Assembly: GCF_029504395.1 (NCBI RefSeq)
Contig: NZ_JAQFIF010000012.1
Location: forward strand, 1-64,000
Direction of reading: 5' to 3'
Source of the DNA: Arthrobacter sp. ES3-54
GTDB taxonomy: Bacteria > Actinomycetota > Actinomycetes > Actinomycetales > Micrococcaceae
Length of the DNA: 64,000 bases
Every line of letters begins with the position of its first letter. Position 1 is the first letter of the stretch. A program made the position numbers and the translations under genes. The notes beneath the pieces are model-generated. The model was not told the origin of the DNA and made no database searches. It was given only the letters and a program-made list of their open reading frames with translations. Below, piece by piece: positions 15,434 through 23,609 of the stretch.

Positions 15434-17023
15434 TTATTCCACGGTTACCATCACTGACTGCCAGCCGGAGGCACCGTCCGGGACCGGATCCGCCCGCTTG
15501 TCCGTCTGGACCTCGCCGGTGCCGTCCGTGGCGCGGACCTTGATGTAGTGCGGCCCCGGCGTGGCCTCCCAGTTGAGGGACCACTGCCGCCAGGTGATGA
15601 GGGACGCCTCATCGGAGAGCACTGTCTCGGTCCACGGGCCGCTGTCGACCTGCACCTCGACCTTGGTGATCCCGCGGGTCTGGGCCCACGCGGTGCCGCC
15701 GATTGCGACCTTTCCGGCGGGGACCTTGGCGAAGGACTTGGGCACCTCCACGCGGGCCATGGTCTTGATCGGGCCGCGTTCGGACCAGCCGCGCTGGGTC
15801 CAGTACGCCTTGCTGTCGGCGAACCGGGTTACCTCGAGGTCCACCACCCACTTGGTGGCGGAGACGAAGCCGTAGAGCCCGGGAACCACCATCCGCACCG
15901 GGTAGCCGTGTTCGAGCGGGAGGGCCTCGCCGTTCATGCCGATCGCCAGCATGGCGTCGCGGTCGTCCTGGAGGACCTCCAGGGGGGTGGAGGCGCTGAA
16001 GCCGTCAATCGAGGTGGAGAGCACCATGTCCGCGCCCTGCTTGGGGCGGGCCAGCTTCAGGGCGTCGCGGATGGGCATGCCCAGCCATTTGGCGTTGCCG
16101 GCCAGGTTGCCGCCCACCGGGTTGGACACGCAGGTCAGGGACACATGGGATTCGATGAGCTGGGCGTCGAGCAGATCCTGGAAGGTGAGCCGGACTTCCT
16201 GTTCTACAAGGCCGTGGATGCGCAGCTCCCAGTCCTGGGCGTTGATCTCCGGCACACTCAGGGCCGTGTCGATCCGGTAAAAGTCCTTGTTCGGGGTCAG
16301 CCACGGCGTGACGCCGGGCGCCTTGGACTGGACACCGGCCGGGACAGCGGCGGCTGCCTTGGCGGGTGCGGGCAGCTTCAGCGATTCGCGGGCCGCAGCC
16401 ACGTTGCTCCTGGCGGCGCTCAGCAGGCGCCCGCCGGTGGCGGCAATGCCCGAGGCGGCCGCGGTGATGCCGGCGGCGGCAAAGAATGCGCGCCGGGTGG
16501 TCGCCGGGCGGTCGGGTTCCTTCGCGGCGAGATCGGCCTCCTGGTCCGGCCATTCCTGCATCCGCCACAGCCTGGTGATCAGGAGCCGCAGCACCACCAG
16601 ACCTGCCAGGGTGCCGATCAGGGAGGGAATGGCGTCGACCGGTTTGACGCTGGCCCGGGTCACCACGCTGCCGACGATCACGGCGCCCATCAGCACCACA
16701 CCGGCCACACCCAGGGCCCACTTCCGGTAGGCCACGATGCCGAGCACGCACGCGAGCAGCAGGATCGTGACGGCCATCCCGACGAACAGGGCGGCCTTGT
16801 CGTTGGTGCCAAACGTGGCTATCGCAAAGTCCTTCATCCACGGCGGCGTGAAGTCGATGAACGTCGAGCCCAGCGCAATCAGGGGCGTGGCCCGCGCGGT
16901 AAAGAACGCCCCGATCAGTTCCGCGACGGACAGGACGACGGCGGCGGCGGCCACTCCGGCCACCGCGGCCAGGGCTGTGGCGCCGCGGGACCGCTTGCTG
17001 GGCTTCATGCTGGGCTTGTTCAT
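15434..17023 (-). CDS. Membrane-anchored molybdopterin-dependent oxidoreductase (sulfite oxidase-like)
   Basis: Start at 17023 (MNKPSMKPSK) or 17032; the frame is open further but only through the repeat array. The 529-residue protein has three to four transmembrane helices in residues 15-165, a second twin-arginine-like motif (TTRRAFFAAAGI) at about 176, then a periplasmic-type Mo-cofactor domain with the Mo-ligating Cys in SLTCVSNPVGGN and EHGYPVRMVVPGLYG, and a C-terminal Ig-like dimerisation domain. Such proteins oxidise sulfite or reduce S/N-oxides outside the membrane; the acceptor is unknown. The membrane module may pass electrons or simply anchor. It diverges from purD across array A. 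Confidence 0.88.
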   Translation of the reverse strand: MNKPSMKPSKRSRGATALAAVAGVAAAAVVLSVAELIGAFFTARATPLIALGSTFIDFTPPWMKDFAIATFGTNDKAALFVGMAVTILLLACVLGIVAYRKWALGVAGVVLMGAVIVGSVVTRASVKPVDAIPSLIGTLAGLVVLRLLITRLWRMQEWPDQEADLAAKEPDRPATTRRAFFAAAGITAAASGIAATGGRLLSAARSNVAAARESLKLPAPAKAAAAVPAGVQSKAPGVTPWLTPNKDFYRIDTALSVPEINAQDWELRIHGLVEQEVRLTFQDLLDAQLIESHVSLTCVSNPVGGNLAGNAKWLGMPIRDALKLARPKQGADMVLSTSIDGFSASTPLEVLQDDRDAMLAIGMNGEALPLEHGYPVRMVVPGLYGFVSATKWVVDLEVTRFADSKAYWTQRGWSERGPIKTMARVEVPKSFAKVPAGKVAIGGTAWAQTRGITKVEVQVDSGPWTETVLSDEASLITWRQWSLNWEATPGPHYIKVRATDGTGEVQTDKRADPVPDGASGWQSVMVTVE

Positions 17024-17327
17024 ACAGGCCATTCGTAGCCGCGCGGCCGGCGGATTGTCTGGCGAGTGGACATGCTCATGGGTCCCCGCGGGACATGCCC
17101 CGCGCTGGTACCCAAGAATGGACATGCTCATGGGCCTCAGGGGGACATGTCCAGCCTTGGTGCCCGGGGATGGACATGGTGGCATTGTGTCCAGTGGCCG
17201 GGCCCAAGAATGGGCATGTCCCACGGTTTCCCCGGCGCCCTGGCCTGCGCCGCCGCGAAGGTTGAGCATGTCCGGCGGCCGACACAGCTTAGGAGCCTGC
17301 GGGGTGCACCCCGTACGCTTGGAGACT
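17024..17327. other. Intergenic region holding palindrome array A
   Basis: This 304-base gap between the divergent oxidoreductase and purD genes is mostly filled by the GGACATGTCC-type array at 17068-17273. Open frames across it are repeat translations without gene-like character. No clear -35/-10 pair for purD was found. Confidence 0.7.
17068..17273. repeat. Palindrome array A (GGACATGTCC-type units)
   Basis: Units begin at 17068 (GGACATGCTC), 17091 (GGACATGCCC), 17120 (GGACATGCTC), 17143 (GGACATGTCC), 17172 (21-base interrupted unit: GGACAT, GGTGGCATTGT, GTCC), 17212 (GGGCATGTCC) and 17264 (GAGCATGTCC). The steps 17143 to 17172 (29 bp) and 17172 to 17212 (40 bp) are identical in arrays B and C. 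Order and spacing define a composite element. Confidence 0.85.
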
Positions 17328-18638
17328 GTGAAGGTACTTGTCATCGGCCCCGGCGGCCGCGAACACGCCATTGTCCGATCCTTGCTCGCCGACCCCAACG
17401 TTTCCGAGGTCCACGCGGCCCCGGGCAACGCCGGGATCAGCGCGCTGGTCCCCACATATGCGATCGACGCGAACGATCCCGACGCCGTCGCCGCGCTGGC
17501 CGTCAAGCTCACCGTGGACCTGGTGGTGGTCGGCCCGGAGGCGCCCCTCGCCGCCGGTGTGTCCGACGCCGTCCGCACCGCCGGCATTCCGGTCTTCGGC
17601 CCCAGCAAGGCTGCAGCCCAGCTGGAAGCGTCCAAGGCCTTCGCCAAGGAAGTCATGGCCGAGGCCGGCGTCCCCACGGCAATGGCCCGGGTGGCCGGCA
17701 CCGCCGAGGAAGCTGCTGACGCGCTGGACACGTTCGGCGCCCCCTATGTCGTCAAGGACGACGGGCTCGCCGCCGGCAAGGGCGTCGTCGTCACCAACAA
17801 CCGGGACGAGGCCCTCGCCCACGCCCAGAGCTGCTTCGACGCCGGCGGCGCCGTCGTGATCGAGGAGTTCCTCGACGGGCCCGAGGTCTCGGTCTTCGTC
17901 CTCTGCGACGGCAGCAACACCGTGGCCCTGTCCCCGGCGCAGGACTTCAAGCGCATCTTCGACAACGACGAAGGCCCCAACACCGGCGGCATGGGAGCCT
18001 ACACGCCCTTGGAATGGGCCCCCGAAGGCCTTGTCCAGGAAGTGATCGACCGCGTCGCCCAGCCCACGGTCAACCAGATGGCCCACCGCGGCACGCCGTT
18101 CGTCGGCGTCCTCTTCGTCGGCCTCGCCCTGACCTCACGCGGCACGCGGGTCATCGAATTCAACGTCCGGTTCGGCGATCCCGAAACCCAGGCCGTCCTC
18201 GCCCGGCTCAAGACGCCCCTTGGCGGGCTGCTCATGGCCGGCGCCAAGGGCGAACTGGACAAGGTGCAGCCGCTGCGCTGGACCAAGGACACCGCGGTCG
18301 CCGTCGTCGTCGCCGCAGAGAACTACCCGGATACCCCGCGCACAGGCGACCGCATCCGGGGCCTGAAGAAGGTCGACGCCCTGGACGGCGTCCACGTGAT
18401 CCACGCCGGTACCAAGCTCGACGGCGAAGGCAAGGTGGTGTCCGCCGGCGGCCGCGTCCTGGCCGTCGTGGCGCTGGGCACGGACCTCGTGGAGGCCCGG
18501 GAACGGGCGTACGACGGCGTCGAGCTCGTCCAGCTGGACGGCAGCCAGTTCCGCACCGACATCGGCGGCAAGGCCGCCCGCGGGCAAATCCGCGTAGCGG
18601 CGCCGGGAACCCCGGCCGCGTCGAAAGCGAAGGCGTGA
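17328..18638 (+). CDS. purD: Phosphoribosylamine-glycine ligase
   Basis: GTG start at 17328 gives the canonical MKVLVIGPGGREHAI; GGAG precedes it at a short three-base spacing. The 436-residue enzyme is an ATP-grasp ligase joining phosphoribosylamine and glycine (step two of de novo purine synthesis). Landmarks are the N-domain (GPGGREHA, HAAPGNAGIS), VVVGPEAPLAAG, the ATP-grasp region YVVKDDGLAAGKGV, EEFLDGPEVSVF and GGMGAYTPL, and the metal-binding EFNVRFGDPETQ. It overlaps purC by translational coupling (GTGA at 18635-18638). Upstream lies repeat array A. The last ~15 residues are an Ala-rich tail. Confidence 0.97.
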   Translation: MKVLVIGPGGREHAIVRSLLADPNVSEVHAAPGNAGISALVPTYAIDANDPDAVAALAVKLTVDLVVVGPEAPLAAGVSDAVRTAGIPVFGPSKAAAQLEASKAFAKEVMAEAGVPTAMARVAGTAEEAADALDTFGAPYVVKDDGLAAGKGVVVTNNRDEALAHAQSCFDAGGAVVIEEFLDGPEVSVFVLCDGSNTVALSPAQDFKRIFDNDEGPNTGGMGAYTPLEWAPEGLVQEVIDRVAQPTVNQMAHRGTPFVGVLFVGLALTSRGTRVIEFNVRFGDPETQAVLARLKTPLGGLLMAGAKGELDKVQPLRWTKDTAVAVVVAAENYPDTPRTGDRIRGLKKVDALDGVHVIHAGTKLDGEGKVVSAGGRVLAVVALGTDLVEARERAYDGVELVQLDGSQFRTDIGGKAARGQIRVAAPGTPAASKAKA

Positions 18639-18640
18639 AC

Positions 18641-19624
18641 GTGACAGAATCCGCAGCGCCGATTCCCGGCACCACACCTGAGACCCAGACCGAGACCCAA
18701 CCCAAGGGCGGACTGGACACCGCGACGCTGGACCTGCCCGGCTGGCAGCACGTCTACTCCGGCAAGGTCCGCGACCTCTACATCCCCGCGGACCCGGCCT
18801 TCACCGAACGCTTCGGCCAGGACTGCGTCCTGGTGGTGGCCAGCGACCGCATCAGCGCCTACGACCACGTGCTGGCCAGCGAGATCCCGGACAAGGGCCG
18901 CATCCTGACCCAGCTGAGCCTGTGGTGGTTCGAACAGCTCGGCGTCGCGCACCACGTCCTCGCGTCCACGGTCGACGGCGGTGTCCCGGCCGCCGTCGAG
19001 GGCCGGGCGATGATCTGCAAGAAACTGGACATGTTCCCGGTCGAATGCATCGCGCGCGGCTACCTCACCGGCTCGGGGCTCCTGGAGTACCGTGCGTCGG
19101 GCACCGTGTGCAGCATCCCGCTGCCCGCCGGCCTGGTTGACGGATCGCGGCTGCAGGACGCCATCTTCACGCCGTCGGCGAAGGCCGAAGTGGGCGAGCA
19201 CGATGAGAACATCACTTACGACGCCGTCGTGGGCCTCGTTGGTGCGGACGTCGCGGCAGAGCTGAGCCGGCTGACCCTGGAGATCTACACCAAGGCCGAG
19301 GAAATCGCGCGCGGCCGCGGCATCATCCTGGCCGACACTAAGGTGGAATTCGGCCTCGACGCCGCCACCGGCGCCATCACCCTGGGCGATGAGGTGCTGA
19401 CCCCGGATTCGTCACGCTTTTGGGATGCGGCCACCTACCAGCCCGGGCGGGCCCAGCCGTCCTACGACAAGCAGTATGTCCGCGACTGGCTGACCTCGCC
19501 CGAATCGGGCTGGGACAAGGCCTCCGACACGCCCCCGCCCGCCCTTCCGGCCGACGTCGTGGCGCGCACGCGCAGCCGCTACGTGGAGGCCTACGAGAAG
19601 CTCACCGGCCGGACGTTCGCCTAG
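18641..19624 (+). CDS. purC: Phosphoribosylaminoimidazole-succinocarboxamide synthase
   Basis: GTG at 18641 has GAAGG seven bases ahead; an in-frame GTG at 18635 overlapping the purD stop is the alternative. The 327-residue enzyme condenses CAIR with aspartate using ATP to give SAICAR. Motifs are YSGKVRDLY (ATP binding), VVASDRISAYDHV, the hallmark CKKLDMFPVECIARGYLTGSG, ENITYDA and ADTKVEFG, then DEVLTPDSSRFWDA and SYDKQYVRDWL. The N-terminal ~25 residues are a variable Thr/Glu/Pro-rich extension. It forms a coupled pair with purD. Confidence 0.97.
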   Translation: MTESAAPIPGTTPETQTETQPKGGLDTATLDLPGWQHVYSGKVRDLYIPADPAFTERFGQDCVLVVASDRISAYDHVLASEIPDKGRILTQLSLWWFEQLGVAHHVLASTVDGGVPAAVEGRAMICKKLDMFPVECIARGYLTGSGLLEYRASGTVCSIPLPAGLVDGSRLQDAIFTPSAKAEVGEHDENITYDAVVGLVGADVAAELSRLTLEIYTKAEEIARGRGIILADTKVEFGLDAATGAITLGDEVLTPDSSRFWDAATYQPGRAQPSYDKQYVRDWLTSPESGWDKASDTPPPALPADVVARTRSRYVEAYEKLTGRTFA

Positions 19625-19650
19625 CCGGGCCTAGCCCGGCCGGGCCGGGG

Positions 19651-20916
19651 CTACGCTTCCGCGGAAGCGGCCTCGGCCCGCCGCTGGGCCAGCTTGATCT
19701 CGAGCACGGCGTCGAGGGCCTGCTGGACCCGGTCCGAGGCGCCCGCCGCGCTGAACTCCTTCTGGGCTTCCTCGAGGTACACCAGCGCCTCCGCGGACTC
19801 CCCGGCAGCCTTGAGGGCCTTGCCCAGCAGCAGGGAGACCTCGCCTGCCGTGTGCCGGGCCAGCGCCTCCCGCTCGGCATGGATCTCGCGCAGCTTCTGG
19901 ACGGCTGCCACGATGTCGCCGGTGAGGTAGAGCCAGCGGGCCCGGATGAAAGCCACTTCCAGCTGGTCCGTCTTGTTGCCGCCGACGATCGAGAGGGCCA
20001 GTTCGGCGCGTTCGATCGATGACAGGGTCTCGGGTTCGACGATTCCCGAGGAGAGGCGGACGGCGGCGGAGGCCTTGTTGAACCGGGCCCACAGGTCGAT
20101 GTCATTGGCCGGGGAGAGCAGCCGACCGGCCCGCTCGTGGTATTTGATTCCCTCGGGGTAGTCGTGGCGCATGAAGGCCACGTTGCCGATCACCCAGGCC
20201 ACCTCGCCGGCGAGCTGGGACATGGAGTGGTCGTCCATCTGCTCATTCATGGCCTGGCAGTACTCCCAGGCCTCGTCCAGGCGGCCGCTCTCGGCCAGCG
20301 CGCCGATGAGGGCGCGGAGGGCGCCGATGATCATGGTGGAGCCCTTGGGCAGTTCCGCGCAGAGCCGGACCGCTTCCTGCGCATGCTCGACGGCGGCGGT
20401 CAGCTGGCCCTGCCCCTGCGAGGCTGCCGCGAGCATCTGTTCGGCCCGGACCCCGAGCCCGGCCGACTCCGCGGCCATGGGGTGCTCCAGAAGGTTCTGG
20501 ACCACGTCCTTGCACTCCTGCCAAAGGCCCTGCTTGATCAGGCACTCGGCCTGCATGTAGGTCATGTTCCACCACGCGCTGGTGTTTTTCGCCTCCAGGG
20601 CGATCTTGGCGGCGGCGGCGGCGTGGGTGGCGGCCACGGGGTAGTCCCGAAGGTCCCAGGCCTGCCGGGCATACAGCCCCGCGAGCACGTATTCGGCGTC
20701 GCTGACGGACACCGGCTGGCTCCAGGCCTCGAGCGCCTTGGGGGCCAGTTCAAGCCGGCGGGCAAGCTCTTCGATGACATCGGCCGTCGGCTCGCGCCGT
20801 CCGGTTTCCAGCAGAGAGATGTAGCTGGGGGAGTACAGGTCACGGCCCAGCTCCGCCTGCGTCAGGCCCCGTTCGAGCCGTTCCGCGCGGAGCTTCTCCC
20901 CAAATCCGTTCCCCAC
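19651..20916 (-). CDS. XRE-family regulator with C-terminal TPR repeats (RRNPP-like architecture)
   Basis: GTG start at 20916 with AGGAGG five bases ahead. Residues about 7-62 are an XRE helix-turn-helix (LRAERLERGLTQAELG, SPSYISLLETGRREPT). Residues about 75-410 are successive helical pairs of TPR type: YVLAGLYARQAWDLRDYPVAA, WNMTYMQAECLIKQGLW, AWVIGNVAFMRHDYPEGIKYHERAG, AFIRARWLYLTGDIVAAVQKL and VSLLLGKALKAAGESAEALVYLEEA. The 421-residue length and HTH-plus-TPR layout match NprR/Rgg/PlcR-type receptors, which bind imported peptides. It is divergent from a secreted peptide carrying three VGNWPDPM copies, the arrangement expected of a receptor with its pheromone. That pairing is inference; the protein could also respond to another ligand. 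Confidence 0.85.
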   Translation of the reverse strand: MGNGFGEKLRAERLERGLTQAELGRDLYSPSYISLLETGRREPTADVIEELARRLELAPKALEAWSQPVSVSDAEYVLAGLYARQAWDLRDYPVAATHAAAAAKIALEAKNTSAWWNMTYMQAECLIKQGLWQECKDVVQNLLEHPMAAESAGLGVRAEQMLAAASQGQGQLTAAVEHAQEAVRLCAELPKGSTMIIGALRALIGALAESGRLDEAWEYCQAMNEQMDDHSMSQLAGEVAWVIGNVAFMRHDYPEGIKYHERAGRLLSPANDIDLWARFNKASAAVRLSSGIVEPETLSSIERAELALSIVGGNKTDQLEVAFIRARWLYLTGDIVAAVQKLREIHAEREALARHTAGEVSLLLGKALKAAGESAEALVYLEEAQKEFSAAGASDRVQQALDAVLEIKLAQRRAEAASAEA

Positions 20917-20955
20917 GGATACCTCCTAATTCCGGACATTCTTTGTACTAAATGC

Positions 20956-20995
20956 TTGACAGTCTCTGTGGAAACCATTTTACAATGTGTGTCAA
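20956..20995 (+). promoter_or_regulatory. Promoter and inverted repeat between the XRE-TPR and peptide genes
   Basis: TTGACA (20956-20961) and TACAAT (20981-20986) form a promoter with a 19-base spacer for the peptide gene. TTGACA is mirrored by TGTCAA at 20990-20995, so the -10 box lies between the arms of an inverted repeat and a TTGACA also faces the regulator gene. This is a plausible site for the XRE-TPR protein. Confidence 0.6.
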
Positions 20996-21046
20996 CAAGG
21001 GTAGTGCTGACTTGGTTAAGGACCCCAACCCATATTGAGGAACTCT

Positions 21047-21265
21047 ATGTTGAAGAAGATTGCAGCCGGCGCCGTGCTGGCGGGCGCACTGGCATTCTCC
21101 GCCGCGGCCCCGGCCGTGCTGTCCGCCGCTTCACTGACCGATGTCTCAGACGTTGCCGCCGTCGGCAACTGGCCCGACCCCATGCGAGCGGCCCAGGCGG
21201 TGGGCAACTGGCCCGACCCGATGACCCACTCGCTGAACGTCGGCAACTGGCCCGACCCGATGTAA
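21047..21265 (+). CDS. Secreted 72-aa propeptide with three VGNWPDPM repeats (putative peptide pheromone precursor)
   Basis: ATG at 21047 follows GAGG by six bases; a TTG at 21035 is in frame but less likely. The peptide starts MLKKIAAGAVLAGALAFSA, a clear signal peptide, with cleavage probable near residues 23-28. After a short spacer, VGNWPDPM occurs exactly at 39-46, 52-59 and 65-72, a 13-residue period; the linkers RAAQA and THSLN differ while the octapeptide is invariant, and the last copy ends the protein. Conserved repeats with free linkers indicate a processed multi-copy bioactive peptide. It is divergent from an XRE-TPR gene, has its own promoter and a strong hairpin terminator. No modification enzyme or exporter gene is adjacent, so Sec export is expected. 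Confidence 0.85.
   Translation: MLKKIAAGAVLAGALAFSAAAPAVLSAASLTDVSDVAAVGNWPDPMRAAQAVGNWPDPMTHSLNVGNWPDPM
21155..21262 (+). repeat. 39-bp tandem DNA repeat encoding VGNWPDPM
   Basis: Three copies of GT(C/G)GGCAACTGGCCCGACCC followed by (C/G)ATG recur with a 39-bp period inside the peptide gene. Third-position changes (GTC/GTG, CCC/CCG) leave the octapeptide unchanged, which points to selection at the protein level. Confidence 0.9.
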
Positions 21266-21292
21266 CAGCCCCGATTTGGCAGTCCCGATTTA

Positions 21293-21332
21293 ACGGCGCA
21301 ACCCCGGGAGATTTCTCCCGGGGTTGCGCCGT
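21293..21332 (+). terminator. Hairpin terminator after the peptide gene
   Basis: An 18-bp perfect stem (left arm 21293-21310, right arm 21315-21332) with ATTT as loop, 28 bases after the peptide stop. No T-run follows, but the stem is very stable. Confidence 0.8.
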
Positions 21333-21430
21333 GTCCGGGCAACGTCCCCGCAGCCGGAGGATCACCGGCGCCGCAAAAGACTATGGCCCTGCAAAACCGC
21401 TGCACAACACTAAATAGTGCAGGAAACGCA

Positions 21431-21461
21431 AAAGAGGACCCTCCGCGTGGAGGGCCCTCTT
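21431..21461 (-). terminator. Terminator downstream of tRNA-Pro
   Basis: A 14-bp stem with one A-C mismatch closes over the loop GCGT (21445-21448). Read on the minus strand it is followed by TTTTGCGTTT, so it ends the tRNA transcript. Confidence 0.8.
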
Positions 21462-21468
21462 TTATCTG

Positions 21469-21545
21469 TGGTCGGGATGACAGGATTTGAACCTGCGACC
21501 TCGTCGTCCCGAACGACGCGCGCTACCAAGCTGCGCCACATCCCG
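21469..21545 (-). tRNA. tRNA-Pro (anticodon CGG)
   Basis: On the minus strand the acceptor stem CGGGATG (5' end at 21545) pairs with CATCCCG, followed by discriminator A and a genome-encoded CCA (21469-21471). The anticodon arm CGTCG-TTCGGGA-CGACG gives anticodon CGG, reading CCG proline codons. The T arm contains GGTTCAAATCC. The total is 77 nt, and D arm GCGCAGCTTGGTAGCGC is normal. Confidence 0.96.
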
Positions 21546-21725
21546 ATCCGCTGCTTCAAAAGCAACTTCACAAGAGTATCCGATCAAGGCCCCGGATGTG
21601 AAATCGGGCCCGGGGGCGGCGGCCTGGGGACGACGGCGGGGACGACGGCGGTGGGGCGACGGCGGGGCGTCGACGCAGCCGCGGCGCCGGCCCGGCCCGG
21701 CCCGGCCGGTCTCAGCAGGGGCTGT

Positions 21726-23609
21726 TCAGACGAGCGAGTCTTTCCAGGCGCCGTGGAGCCGGGCGAACGCGCCGCCGTCGCCGATCAGCTGCGCCGGGGT
21801 GCCGTCCTCGACGACGCGCCCGTCGTGCACCACCAGGACCCGGTCGGCCGTCTCCACGGTGGAGAGCCGGTGGGCAATGATCAGCGCTGTCCGCCCGGCG
21901 CCGGGCGCGGCGTCAGGGCCGGAGGCCGCATCTGTGGCGTCCTCCCGCGTCCCGGCGTCCCGGGTGCCCTGCAGGAGCCCCGCGAGGCCCTGCTGGACCA
22001 TGCGCTCCGACGGGATGTCCAGCGAGGACGTTGCCTCGTCCAGGATCAGGACGGCCGGGCGGGCCAGAAAGGCCCGGGCGAAGCTGATCAGCTGGCGCTG
22101 GCCGGCGGAGACGCGGCCGCCGCGCTTGTTGACGTCGGTGTCGTAGCCGTCCGGGAGTTCCGTGATGAAGGCGTGCGCCCCCACTGCCCTGGCCGCTTCC
22201 TCGATCTCCTCGCGCGTGGCTTCGGGCCTGCCCAGGGCTATGTTGTCCGCCACGGAACCGCTGAACAGGAAGGCCTCCTGGGTGACCATGACAACGTTCC
22301 GGCGCAGGTCCTCGGTGGTCAGCTGGCGCAAGTCCACGCCGTCGAGGGTCAGGGACCCGTCGGAGACGTCGTAGAAGCGGGCGATCAGCTTCGCGAGGGT
22401 GGACTTGCCGGCGCCGGTCTGCCCGACCAGCGCGACCGTCTGGCCCGCGGGGATGTGCAGGTCCAGCCGCGGGATGACCACCGGGCCGTCGCCGTAGCGG
22501 AATTCGACGCCGTTGAAATCGATGCTGCCCCGCGCGTGGGGCAGGGCCACGGGTGTCTTCGGCGGCCGCACGGTGGGAACTTCCTCGAGCAGCCCGGAGA
22601 CCTTTTCCAGCGCCGCCTGGGCACTTTGGAACGAGTTATAGAACATCGCCATCTGGTCCACCGGCTGGAAGAAGCGCTTGGTGGACAGGATCAGGGCCAG
22701 GAGCACACCGACCTCGAGGTCGCCGCTGAGGACCCGGAATCCGCCCGTGAGCAGCACGAGGGCCACGCACACGTTCCCGATCAGGACCAGCCCGGGCTGG
22801 AAGATGCCGTTGAGGTTGATGGAGCGGACGGTCGCGCGCCGGTAGTCCTCCGACAGGTCGGCGTAGCGCGCAGCATTCTCGCGTTCCTTCCGGAACGCCT
22901 TCACGGCCCGGATGCCGGTCATGGTCTCCACGAAGTGCACGATCAGCCGGGCCGAGACCACCCGGGATTCGCGGAAGGCGATCTGTGAGTGCTTCTGGTA
23001 CCAGCGGGCCAGGAAATACATCGGCACACCCGCGGCCAGCACCAGCACCCCGCTGCGCCAGTCCAGGGCGAACACCGTCACGGCCGTAAACGCCATGAAC
23101 AGCATGCCCGAGGCCAGCGAGCTCACGCCGGAATCCAGGAGTTCGCGCAGGGCCTCCAGGTCCGAGGTCTGCCGGGCGATGATGCGGCCGGAAGTGTATT
23201 TCTCGTGGAATTCCAGGCTCAGCCGCTGCGTGTGGCGGAAGACCCGGACGCGGAGGTCCAGCAGCATCGCCTGGCTGAGCTGCGCCGTCGAGGTCACGTA
23301 CAGGGCCGTCAGGCCGGCCGCAACGACAGCCGCGGCAAGGTAGGCGACGCCGGCGAACACCAGGGGAAGGTTGTCGCCGGCGCGCACGGCCGGCAGGGCG
23401 TGGTCGATCCCGAAGGCTATCAGCGCCGGCCCGGCCACGCGGGCTGCCTGGGACAGGACGACGGCGCCGATCGTGAGCCAGAAACGGGCCCGGACGGGGC
23501 GGATCAGGGAGCCCAGAAGGGTCAGGGAGCGCCGCCGGACGGCCTTGCTCTCGTTCCTGCTGAGGTGGGCGTTGTCCTCGTTGGCGGTGCCGAACGTTGC
23601 GCTGCTCAT
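21726..23609 (-). CDS. ABC exporter half-transporter, subunit with divergent signature motif
   Basis: A 627-residue protein: six transmembrane helices (about 30-330) then a nucleotide-binding domain. Walker A is GQTGAGKST, the Q-loop lies in MVTQEAFLFS, Walker B VLILDEATSSLD retains the catalytic Glu, and the switch His is in IIAHRLST. The signature is VSAGQRQ instead of LSGGQ. An insertion rich in Asp/Ala/Gly (about 560-585) sits between the Walker B/D-loop helix and the H-loop. It is translated with the upstream exporter gene (ATGA overlap 23606-23609), so the two form a heterodimer exporting drugs, lipids or peptides; the cargo is unknown. Confidence 0.9.
   Translation of the reverse strand: MSSATFGTANEDNAHLSRNESKAVRRRSLTLLGSLIRPVRARFWLTIGAVVLSQAARVAGPALIAFGIDHALPAVRAGDNLPLVFAGVAYLAAAVVAAGLTALYVTSTAQLSQAMLLDLRVRVFRHTQRLSLEFHEKYTSGRIIARQTSDLEALRELLDSGVSSLASGMLFMAFTAVTVFALDWRSGVLVLAAGVPMYFLARWYQKHSQIAFRESRVVSARLIVHFVETMTGIRAVKAFRKERENAARYADLSEDYRRATVRSINLNGIFQPGLVLIGNVCVALVLLTGGFRVLSGDLEVGVLLALILSTKRFFQPVDQMAMFYNSFQSAQAALEKVSGLLEEVPTVRPPKTPVALPHARGSIDFNGVEFRYGDGPVVIPRLDLHIPAGQTVALVGQTGAGKSTLAKLIARFYDVSDGSLTLDGVDLRQLTTEDLRRNVVMVTQEAFLFSGSVADNIALGRPEATREEIEEAARAVGAHAFITELPDGYDTDVNKRGGRVSAGQRQLISFARAFLARPAVLILDEATSSLDIPSERMVQQGLAGLLQGTRDAGTREDATDAASGPDAAPGAGRTALIIAHRLSTVETADRVLVVHDGRVVEDGTPAQLIGDGGAFARLHGAWKDSLV

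Larger units (their letters stand above)
21266..21725. other. Gene-poor region with two terminators and tRNA-Pro
   Basis: The 460 bases between the peptide gene and the ABC exporter hold the peptide terminator (21293-21332), a terminator for the tRNA (21431-21461) and tRNA-Pro (21469-21545). From 21590 to 21725 there is only GC-rich sequence with short GACGGCGGGG repeats; I see no gene in it. Confidence 0.7.

Noticed and set aside
17024..17327. Purine riboswitch before purD
   Set aside because: No conserved three-way-junction bases were found; the region is filled by array A.
17066..17719. Open frames crossing the palindrome arrays (also 25467-25902 and 30586-31080)
   Set aside because: They translate the repeats in several frames and strands, lack ribosome sites and run into other genes, so they are by-products of GC-rich repeats.
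21016..21405. Minus-strand frame with three GSGQLPT repeats opposite the VGNWPDPM gene
   Set aside because: The repeats are the complement of the peptide gene repeats; there is no signal peptide, ribosome site or promoter on that strand.
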